The notes beneath the pieces were generated by a model. It searched no databases and was not told the origin of the DNA. It saw only the letters and a list, made by a program, of their open reading frames with translations. A program made the position numbers and the translations under genes. 33,671 nucleotides of DNA, from NCBI GenBank assembly GCA_900314685.1, contig OMWE01000026.1, positions 1 through 33,671 of the forward strand, written 5' to 3'. The stretch comes from an uncultured Actinomycetes bacterium (GTDB lineage: Bacteria; Actinomycetota; Coriobacteriia; Coriobacteriales; Atopobiaceae). Every line of letters starts with the position of its first letter. Positions within the stretch are counted from its first letter, which is position 1. Shown piece by piece: positions 23,269 to 33,671 of the stretch.

Positions 23269-24477
23269 CTACCAGCGGTAGCCGCCGTAGTCGTCCCAGA
23301 GCGCCTGGAAGGCGGGCAGCGAGGACGACAGCGTCTCGTCGTCGCAGCAGTAGGACAGGCGGACGTACGAGTACGAGCCGAAGTCGTCGGACGGCACGAG
23401 CAGCAGGCCGTGCTCAAAAGCCTTGTCCGAAAACGCCTGCTCGTCTTGCTCGAGCGCGCGGATCCACAGGTAAAAGGCCCCGTCCGGTCGCACGACGTCG
23501 TAGCCGATGTCGGTCAGGCCGTGGTAGATGATGTGACGCTTGCGGCGGTACTCCTCGATGGGCGCGGGGATGCCGGCGCACCGCTCGATCACGCGCTGCA
23601 CCAGGCTGCCCATGATGGTGTTGATGGCACGCTGGCCGCCCAGCAGGGCGTCGTAGAGGCGGTCGTGGTTGGTGACGGTGGGCGGCACCAGGATGTAGCC
23701 CGCGCGCTCGCCCGGCAGCGACAGCGACTTGGAGTAGCTGTAGCAGACGATGGTGTCCTCGTAGAAGTCGGGCACCCAGGGGTTGACGTGGCCGTCGTAG
23801 ACGATCTCGCGGTAGGGCTCGTCCGAGATCAGGTAGATGGTGCGGTCCAGCTCCTTCTCCTTCTGTCGGAGCATGTCCGCCAGCTCCTCCAGCACGTCGG
23901 ACGTGTAGACGGCGCCGGTCGGGTTGTTGGGCGTGTCGATGATCACCGCGCGGGTCGTGGGGCAGATGGCGCGCTCGATCGCCTCGACGTCGGGCTGGAA
24001 GGTCACGGGTCGGGTGTCGACCGCCACGCAATGGCAGTGCCACGCCTGGATGTACATGCGGTACTCGGGGAAATACGGGGCGAGCACGATCACGTCCTCG
24101 CCCGCGTTGGTGATGGCCGCGATGGTCGCGGAGATCGCGCCCGCCGCGCCGGCGGTCAAGATCAGGTCGTCCTCGTCGTAGCGGCGGCTCTCGTGCCCGA
24201 AGCGCTTGTTGAGGTTGCGCGCGATGGCACGGCGCACGCTCGGCAGGCCGTTGTTGGCCGTATAGCCATGGATTTCGTGCGAGGTCATGGTCGCCAGCGT
24301 GTCCTCGATCGCCTCCTGCACCGCGTCGGGCGCCGGCACGTACGGGTCCCCGATCGAGAAATCCCAGATGTCGGTCACACCCTGCTGCTGCAGCGCCATG
24401 CTCTTCTCAAAGAGCACGCGGATCGCCGACTTGCCGGCCCCGAACTCATACATGCTCGAATTGATGCCGTCTGCCAT
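23269..24477 (-). CDS. Class I/II pyridoxal-phosphate aminotransferase (AspC-like)
   Basis: 402-residue fold-type I aminotransferase of the aspartate-aminotransferase superfamily. Visible: WDFSIGDPYVPAPDAVQEAI, GYTANNGLPSVRRAIA, LTAGAAGAISATIAAI, IDTPNNPTGAVY, LISDEPYREIVYDG, the PLP lysine in YSYSKSLSLPGERAGY, and the C-terminal substrate Arg in YVRLSYC. Substrates could be aspartate or another amino acid; not decided. The ATG at 24477 has GGGAGG 5 bases upstream. Upstream, a GGCCCCCTCGCGGGGTCC hairpin (24505-24522) lies in the 177-bp gap from purF; no strong purF terminator was seen, so readthrough is possible. Confidence 0.9.
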   Translation of the reverse strand: MADGINSSMYEFGAGKSAIRVLFEKSMALQQQGVTDIWDFSIGDPYVPAPDAVQEAIEDTLATMTSHEIHGYTANNGLPSVRRAIARNLNKRFGHESRRYDEDDLILTAGAAGAISATIAAITNAGEDVIVLAPYFPEYRMYIQAWHCHCVAVDTRPVTFQPDVEAIERAICPTTRAVIIDTPNNPTGAVYTSDVLEELADMLRQKEKELDRTIYLISDEPYREIVYDGHVNPWVPDFYEDTIVCYSYSKSLSLPGERAGYILVPPTVTNHDRLYDALLGGQRAINTIMGSLVQRVIERCAGIPAPIEEYRRKRHIIYHGLTDIGYDVVRPDGAFYLWIRALEQDEQAFSDKAFEHGLLLVPSDDFGSYSYVRLSYCCDDETLSSSLPAFQALWDDYGGYRW

Positions 24478-24654
24478 ACGCACCTCCCCATCGAGACACC
24501 CGCCGGCCCCCTCGCGGGGTCCTGTGCGGTCGCTCGTCCATGTGTACTGACAGGAGTGATGCTAGGCGGCAAAAGTTACGCCGAGGCGAATCACTTTGTT
24601 ACGCGCATGCTTCGGAATGGGCAACGTTTGATGTTGCGCCGTGCGTCCGTCCTG

Positions 24655-26091
24655 CTAGGCGTCTTGCGGCATACGCGGGGTGTACCCGGGCAGGAATTTC
24701 TCGACCGCAAAGTCGTCGGGGATCGCGACCGGGTAGTCGCCGGTAAAGCACGCGGTGCAGTAGCCCGTCTTGGGCGCGCTGGCCACGAGCCCCTCCACAG
24801 AGAGGTACGCGAGCGAGTCCGCGCCGATGTGCTGGCGGATCTCCTCGACGTCCTTGTGCGCGGCGATGAGCTGGTCCTGGACGCCCGTGTCGATGCCGTA
24901 GAAGCAGGGCCAGACGACCTTGGGCGAGGCGGAGCGCACGTGGACCTCGGCGGCGCCGGCGTCGCGCAGCATCTGCACGATCTGCTTGGACGTCGTGCCG
25001 CGCACGATGGAGTCGTCCACCATGCAGATGCGCTTGCCCCGGATGTTGTCGGGCAGCGGGTTGAGCTTGAGGCGCACGCCCATCTGGCGCAGCTCCTGCG
25101 TGGGCTGGATGAAGGTGCGCGCGACATAGCGGTTCTTCACGAAGCCCTCGCCGTAGGGCACGCCCAGCTCCTGGGCAAAGCCCTCGGCCGCGGGACGACC
25201 GGAGTCGGGCACGTCGATCACCAGGTCGACGTCGCACGGGGCCTCCTGCGCGAGGCGGCGCCCCGACTCGAAGCGCACCGCGTAGAAAGACGAGCCGTCC
25301 TTCACGGAGTCGGGACGGGAGAAATACACGTCCTCAAAGATGCAGTTGGCGCACCGGCGCGCCGGCAGGCCGTGCTGGCTCGAAATGCCGTCCTCGGAGA
25401 TGCGGACGATCTCGCCGGGCTGGATCTCGCGCACAAAGCGGGCGCCGATGATATCGAAGGCGCAGGTCTCGCTCGCGACGACCCAGTCCTGGTCCTTGCT
25501 CGTGCCGAGCCTGCCGAGCATGAGGGGACGGATGCCGTTGGGGTCACGGAAGGCGTAGAGGGCGTTCTCGCGCAGCAGCGTCATCGCGTAACCGCCCTCG
25601 ATCTCCTGCATGGCACGGGCGATGCCGTCGCGCAGGCGCCGCGACTGGCGGGTGTAGTAACCGATCAGCCGCGCGGCGACCTCGGAGTCGGTATTGGAGT
25701 GAAAGGGCTCGCCAAGCTCCACCAGGCGCTCGCGCAGCCGGTCGGAGTTGACGAGCGTGCCGTTGTGGGCGAGCGCGATGGCGGTCTTGTCGATGGCGGA
25801 GACGTGCGGCTGCGCGGCCTCCCAGCTCTTGGCGCCCGAGGTGCCGTAGCGCACGTGCCCGATCGCGACGCGGCCGGGCATTGCCGTCAGGTCGGCGTCG
25901 GAGAAGACCTGGCTCACGAGGCCGAGGTCCTTGCGGACGAGCACCTCCTGGCCGTCGCCGACGGCGATGCCTGCGGACTCCTGCCCGCGGTGCTGCAGGG
26001 CACGCAGGGCGTAGTAGGTCAGACGGGCGACGTCACGGTCCGGAGCCCAGATACCAAAGACACCGCACTCCTCGTGAAGATTTTCCGCCAT
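24655..26091 (-). CDS. purF: Amidophosphoribosyltransferase
   Basis: First committed step of purine synthesis: PRPP plus glutamine gives phosphoribosylamine. The protein has 478 residues with a short propeptide MAENLHEE before the catalytic Cys9 (ECGVFGI). The glutaminase domain has LQHRGQESAGIA, HVRYGTSG, AHNGTLVN and GGYAMTLL. The PRPP site is ICMVDDSIVRGTTSKQ. Cysteines in RRCANCIFEDVYFSRPDS, WPCFYGID and TGYCTACFTGDYP match the 4Fe-4S ligands of Bacillus-type PurF, so it is probably oxygen-sensitive. It is divergent from gltB across a 274-bp region, joining glutamine use and glutamate supply at one control region. purM, its usual partner, is absent here. Confidence 0.97.
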   Translation of the reverse strand: MAENLHEECGVFGIWAPDRDVARLTYYALRALQHRGQESAGIAVGDGQEVLVRKDLGLVSQVFSDADLTAMPGRVAIGHVRYGTSGAKSWEAAQPHVSAIDKTAIALAHNGTLVNSDRLRERLVELGEPFHSNTDSEVAARLIGYYTRQSRRLRDGIARAMQEIEGGYAMTLLRENALYAFRDPNGIRPLMLGRLGTSKDQDWVVASETCAFDIIGARFVREIQPGEIVRISEDGISSQHGLPARRCANCIFEDVYFSRPDSVKDGSSFYAVRFESGRRLAQEAPCDVDLVIDVPDSGRPAAEGFAQELGVPYGEGFVKNRYVARTFIQPTQELRQMGVRLKLNPLPDNIRGKRICMVDDSIVRGTTSKQIVQMLRDAGAAEVHVRSASPKVVWPCFYGIDTGVQDQLIAAHKDVEEIRQHIGADSLAYLSVEGLVASAPKTGYCTACFTGDYPVAIPDDFAVEKFLPGYTPRMPQDA

Positions 26092-26365
26092 GCGCTTTGC
26101 CCCCTATTCGGCGTTGCCGCGCCGCGATCCCGTCGCGCGACAGGATGACAAGATTGATGCATCCACTCAAAGAAGTATGAGGATACGACATTTCTAGCGC
26201 ATGTCCTACGTTTCCATTCTGAAAACGGCGGGGCACACGTTTTTTTCAATAGATTCACCGCACGTATTTCGGGTCGCGCGAACCACAAAAATCGTTCGTA
26301 GTCACTGTCCGATTATTGGGAAAATGCGGTCGGACCGCCGACCGCTCGTGATAGGGGGTCACGCC
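26092..26365. promoter_or_regulatory. Divergent purF/gltB control region
   Basis: A 274-bp stretch of lower GC than its flanks between two divergent starts. It contains the dyad GACAT-N9-ATGTC (26188-26206), a T7 tract near 26240, and, next to gltB, the hairpins described separately. Promoter-like hexamers exist on both strands but none is convincing. No known PurR box, purine riboswitch or glutamine RNA motif was recognised. Confidence 0.4.
26326..26363 (+). promoter_or_regulatory. Hairpins around the gltB ribosome-binding site
   Basis: A perfect 8-bp stem GCGGTCGG/CCGACCGC with a 4-base loop (26326-26345) is followed at once by a 5-bp stem CGTGA/TCACG (26347-26363) whose loop, TAGGGGG, is the Shine-Dalgarno sequence. 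The start ATG is 3 bases further on. This could tune gltB translation. Confidence 0.5.
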
Positions 26366-30961
<4,596 letters not shown>

Positions 30962-30974
30962 GAGGAGGACGACC

Positions 30975-32366
30975 ATGGGAAAAGTAGGAGCCTATCTTGA
31001 AGTCGAGCGCCACGCTCACGGCGAGCGCCCGTGGGATCAGACCGTCCGTGACTACCGCGAGTTCGCCCTCCCCCTCACGGAAGACGAACAGCGCGAACAG
31101 GCCAGCCGCTGCATGATGTGCGGCGTCGCCTTCTGCCAGTTCGGTGCCTCGTTCGGCCGCGCCCGCACGTCCGGCTGCCCGCTGCACAACCTCATCCCCG
31201 AGTGGAACGACCTGCTGTACCGGGGCCAGTGGCGCGACGCCTGGGAGCGGCTCTCCCTCACGAGCCCCTTCCCCGAGATCACCGGCCGCATCTGCCCGGC
31301 GCTCTGCGAGAGCGCCTGCAACCTGGGCAAGCACGACGGGCCGACCACCATCAAGGACAACGAGCGTGCCATCGCCGAGCACGCCTTCGCCGAGGGCTGG
31401 GTCAAGCCCTACGCCCGTCCCGCGGCGGACGCGCCGCGCGTCGCGGTCGTCGGTTCGGGCCCCGCGGGCCTCGCCTGCGCCAACGAGCTCGCCCGCTGCG
31501 GCGTGGCCGTCACCGTCTTTGAGCGCGCCGACCGGCCCGGCGGCCTGCTGATGTACGGCATCCCCGCGATGAAGCTCCCCAAGGAGGTCATCGACCGTCG
31601 GGTCGACCTCCTGCGCCAGAGCGGCGTGGAGTTCGTGCTCAACGCGGACGTCCGCACCGACAAGGTCCGTGCCCGCCTGGCCGACTTCGACTACATCGTG
31701 CTCGCCACGGGCGCCCGCCAGGCGCGTCAGCTCAAGGTGCCGGGTGCCGATATGGCCGGCGTCGTCTACGCCGTCGACTACCTGACGGAGTCCACAAAGG
31801 CCCTGCTCGACGGGTCGCCCGTCCACACCGCCAAGGGCCTCGACGTCGTCGTGATCGGCGGCGGCGACACCGGTACCGACTGCGTCGCGACCGCCCTGCG
31901 CCAAGGCGCCAAGAGCGTCCGCCAGTTTGAGTTCCTGCCCGAGCCGGGTCGCACGCGCGAGGCCGTCGGCAACCCCTGGCCCGAGTACCCCATGGTCCGC
32001 AAGGACGACTACGGCCAGCTTGAGGCGGCCACGCGCGACGGCGCCGACCCGCGCACCTGGGCGGCGGACACGCGCGAGATCCGTGGTGAGGGTGGGCACG
32101 TGAGCAGCATCCTCGTGGCGCACCTCGACTGGAGCGACGGTTCGCCCCAGCGCATCGAGGGCTCCGAGGAGGTCGTTCCCGCCCAGCTCGTGCTGATCGC
32201 GATGGGCTTCACCGGCGCCGAGGCGGATACCATCGCCGCAGTCGACGGCATCGATGTCCCCCACGCGCTCTGCGGCGACTGCAGGGGCAGGTCCTCGCTC
32301 GTCGTCAACGCGATCGCCAGCGGCGTCGAATGCGCGCAGGAGGTCCTCGCCGCCTTCGACCGCTAG
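30975..32366 (+). CDS. gltD: Glutamate synthase small subunit
   Basis: 463-residue FAD/NADPH subunit that passes electrons through 4Fe-4S clusters to GltB. The N-terminal cysteine clusters are present: CMMCGVAFCQFGASF, then SGCPLHNLIPEWNDL, and ICPALCESACNLG. The FAD site is VAVVGSGPAGLACANEL, followed by RPGGLLMYGIPAMKLPKEV; the NADPH site is VVVIGGGDTGTDCVATAL; the end has LIAMGFTGAE. Relative to E. coli GltD the first cluster has the longer spacing found in many Gram-positive sequences. ATG at 30975 with GAGGAGG 6 bases upstream, 13 bases after the gltB stop, so translation is coupled. Confidence 0.97.
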   Translation: MGKVGAYLEVERHAHGERPWDQTVRDYREFALPLTEDEQREQASRCMMCGVAFCQFGASFGRARTSGCPLHNLIPEWNDLLYRGQWRDAWERLSLTSPFPEITGRICPALCESACNLGKHDGPTTIKDNERAIAEHAFAEGWVKPYARPAADAPRVAVVGSGPAGLACANELARCGVAVTVFERADRPGGLLMYGIPAMKLPKEVIDRRVDLLRQSGVEFVLNADVRTDKVRARLADFDYIVLATGARQARQLKVPGADMAGVVYAVDYLTESTKALLDGSPVHTAKGLDVVVIGGGDTGTDCVATALRQGAKSVRQFEFLPEPGRTREAVGNPWPEYPMVRKDDYGQLEAATRDGADPRTWAADTREIRGEGGHVSSILVAHLDWSDGSPQRIEGSEEVVPAQLVLIAMGFTGAEADTIAAVDGIDVPHALCGDCRGRSSLVVNAIASGVECAQEVLAAFDR

Positions 32367-32418
32367 CCGTGCCGCCGGCAGCACACGCCACTGACCCGCA
32401 TTACATACAATCGACGTA

Positions 32419-32466
32419 CGCCAGCTCGGCCCGGTTTTCGCATATCGCCGGCCAGCTGGCGTTTTT
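32419..32466 (+). terminator. Rho-independent terminator of gltBD
   Basis: CGCCAGCT (32419-32426) pairs with AGCTGGCG (32454-32461), with an inner GGCC/GGCC pairing, followed by TTTTTAT. It lies about 50 bases after the gltD stop. Confidence 0.85.
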
Positions 32467-32576
32467 ATGTCCCCCGACGCTGGCGTTCCCGTGTGTAAGG
32501 ATTCCGTTAGGGTTCTTCAGAATAATTGAATATGGGTTTACTGAGACGGCCGTTACAGAGGGATATCATCATTTAG

Positions 32577-32605
32577 TTGCGACAAATAACCAACGTTGCT
32601 GATAC
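32577..32605 (+). promoter_or_regulatory. Weak promoter candidate before the LTA-synthase-like gene
   Basis: TTGCGA, 17 bases, TGATAC in a conspicuously AT-richer gap (32467-32620). Predicted transcription would start only about 9 bases before the ATG, which also lacks a good ribosome site, so both the promoter and the start remain doubtful. Confidence 0.25.
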
Positions 32606-32620
32606 CGAAAGAATGACTTT

Positions 32621-33671
32621 ATGTCCGTTACTGCTCTGCTTGTTCTTGTATGTGTCGTTGCCTGCTACGTCCTGTCAGTCAAACAGCCCGGCAGGTTCCG
32701 CTGGCTTCCCGAGGGACCCACGCGCAGTTCGTGGGCGTGGAGTATCTTCTTCACCGCACTGCTTGTCTTCCTAGGCGTGTATAGCGCGGCCGGTCTCGTG
32801 GATGCGGACGTCCCCTCCGCCATCATTTCCTCAATCGCGCTGGGCGTCTGCGCCGTCGCCGAGCTATGGAACGGCCGCGTCCGCGCCACGCTCTCGGACC
32901 TCCCCAGGCCGTGGCCCCTCGTCGCCGAGGCGCTCATCCTGCTGGTCGGCTCCTATCTCACCTTTGTCGCGATCGAGCTGCCCTCCAACCCGTACATGAC
33001 GAGCTTCTGGTGGGAGGGCCTGCTTTTCGAGATCGCGATCATCCTCATCGTGATGACCATCCTGCACTTCGTGTTCCAGCGCTCGGGGCTCGGCGCCGCC
33101 ATCGCCGCCGTCCTCTTCGAGGTCGCCGGCATCGCCGAGTACTTCGTCGTGACCTTCAAGGACGCGCCGATCATGGCGAGCGACATCCTCTCGCTGGGCA
33201 CCGCCGCGACCGTCGCGGGCGGCTACACCTACACCCTGAGCTCTCAGGTCATCATGTCGATTGCGCTGCTCCTCTGCTGGGGTCTCATCCAGTTCGTCGT
33301 CCCGACGTTCGCGGAGATGTTCGCAGGTTCGGGGAAGCCGCTTCCGGCGCTCACGCAGTCGCTTGTCGACCTCGCGGACTTCATCAAGAACTGGTGGTAC
33401 GTCATCATTCCCTGCATCATCGTGGCGATCTGGCTCTTCCGCCAGTGGAAGCGGACGGAGAAGGGCCGCTATGCGTTCGACGAGTTCATGCTGAAGATGC
33501 CGGTCTTCGGGCAGCTCAACCTCAAGAGCGGAATCGGGCGCTTCTGCCGCCTTCTCGCGCAGATGACGAACGCGGGCGTGCCGATCCTCTCAAGCATGGG
33601 AACGGGCAACAAGCTCGATCCCTCCCGGCTGCGGATCGCCGACCTCTCCGAGCCGGAAGGGCTCTTTGCGG
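32621..33671 (+). CDS. LTA-synthase-like membrane domain, running into a chimeric 3' part (open at window end)
   Basis: Open frame of 350 codons without a stop before the window edge. Residues 1 to about 207 look like the N-terminal membrane domain of an LTA synthase/sulfatase-family protein: hydrophobic segments near 3-18, 41-62, 66-82, 103-120, 133-150 and 158-175, then the pre-sulfatase motif FKDAPIMASDILSLGTAAT and AGGYTYTLSS. Instead of the expected last helix and sulfatase domain, the frame continues as PilC/GspF sequence (about 208-322) and then as TcdA sequence (about 322-350). Only the first part is likely to belong to this genome position. In the family this domain anchors an enzyme that polymerises glycerol phosphate on lipid outside the membrane. 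ATG at 32621; weak ribosome site. Confidence 0.65.
   Translation, partial: MSVTALLVLVCVVACYVLSVKQPGRFRWLPEGPTRSSWAWSIFFTALLVFLGVYSAAGLVDADVPSAIISSIALGVCAVAELWNGRVRATLSDLPRPWPLVAEALILLVGSYLTFVAIELPSNPYMTSFWWEGLLFEIAIILIVMTILHFVFQRSGLGAAIAAVLFEVAGIAEYFVVTFKDAPIMASDILSLGTAATVAGGYTYTLSSQVIMSIALLLCWGLIQFVVPTFAEMFAGSGKPLPALTQSLVDLADFIKNWWYVIIPCIIVAIWLFRQWKRTEKGRYAFDEFMLKMPVFGQLNLKSGIGRFCRLLAQMTNAGVPILSSMGTGNKLDPSRLRIADLSEPEGLFA
33246..33590 (+). other. PilC/GspF (type II secretion F domain) fragment in frame inside the chimeric ORF
   Basis: About 115 residues match the second half of a T2SF domain, an inner-membrane platform protein of type IV pili or type II secretion: LIQFVVPTFAEMFAGSGKPL and PALTQSLVDLADF, a transmembrane helix around WWYVIIPCIIVAIWLF, then KRTEKGRYAFDEFMLKMPVF and FCRLLAQMTNAGVPILSS. 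Both its beginning and its end are missing. No pilus or secretion gene lies nearby. The exact left junction is uncertain by about 20 bases. Confidence 0.7.
33584..33671 (+). other. TcdA (tRNA threonylcarbamoyladenosine dehydratase) fragment at the window end
   Basis: The last ~28 codons read ILSSMGTGNKLDPSRLRIAD and LSEPEG, the conserved stretch of ThiF-family TcdA proteins. ILSSMG could belong to either the PilC or the TcdA part, so the switch falls in 33584-33600. The fragment is cut by the window end. Confidence 0.6.

Noticed and set aside
26092..26365. Purine or glutamine riboswitch before purF or gltB
   Set aside because: The hairpins do not form a three-way junction and no conserved riboswitch core was recognised.

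Overview
The window is about 33.7 kb of gene-dense, high-GC DNA from one bacterium. Gene content and sequence style suggest a high-GC Gram-positive actinobacterium, most likely class Coriobacteriia (Olsenella/Collinsella-like). That placement is inferred from a SigB/SpoIIE-type stress module, type III glutamine synthetase, LTA-synthase-like membrane protein and GTG/ATG starts with AGGAGG-type ribosome sites; no rRNA or marker gene proves it. No tRNA, rRNA, phage, insertion sequence or CRISPR array was seen.

Layout. 1-3531 (minus): small membrane protein, RsbW-like anti-sigma factor, SigB/SigF-type sigma factor, AI-2E-family permease, then the start of alaS (cut by the window edge). 3649-6291 (minus): rarA and dgt. 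6292-6866: a gene-free stretch with eight short sites in strictly alternating orientation, spaced by whole helical turns. 6867-9488 (minus): SGNH-fold protein, DNA-deoxyinosine glycosylase and metallophosphatase, tightly packed. 9606-11086 (minus): Vsr endonuclease overlapping a zinc-dependent phospholipase C-like gene. 11190-12455 (plus): ankyrin-like hypothetical protein, then a degenerate ~31-bp tandem repeat. 12767-18341 (minus): polA, an ACT-domain protein and a PAS/GAF/SpoIIE phosphatase. 18532-26091 (minus): purF, two PLP aminotransferases, a D-2-hydroxyacid dehydrogenase and glnN. 26366-32366 (plus): gltB-gltD, ending at a clear terminator. 32621-33671 (plus): an open frame that begins as an LTA synthase membrane domain but changes into a PilC/GspF fragment and then a TcdA fragment.

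How the genes work together. The right half is a nitrogen hub: GlnN makes glutamine, GltBD turns glutamine plus 2-oxoglutarate into glutamate, PurF spends glutamine on purines, and the aminotransferases move amino groups. The left half joins genome maintenance (RarA, dGTPase, deoxyinosine glycosylase, Vsr, PolA) with a general-stress partner-switching module split over two loci: anti-sigma plus sigma near 2-3 kb and the SpoIIE phosphatase at 13-15 kb. No RsbV-like antagonist lies in the window.

Most worth a second look: the helically phased array upstream of dgt; an anti-sigma factor whose ATP-binding motifs are lost; an SGNH-fold protein without its catalytic residues; an aminotransferase with a short deletion beside its PLP lysine; and the three-part chimera at the right end, more likely an assembly error than a new fusion protein.
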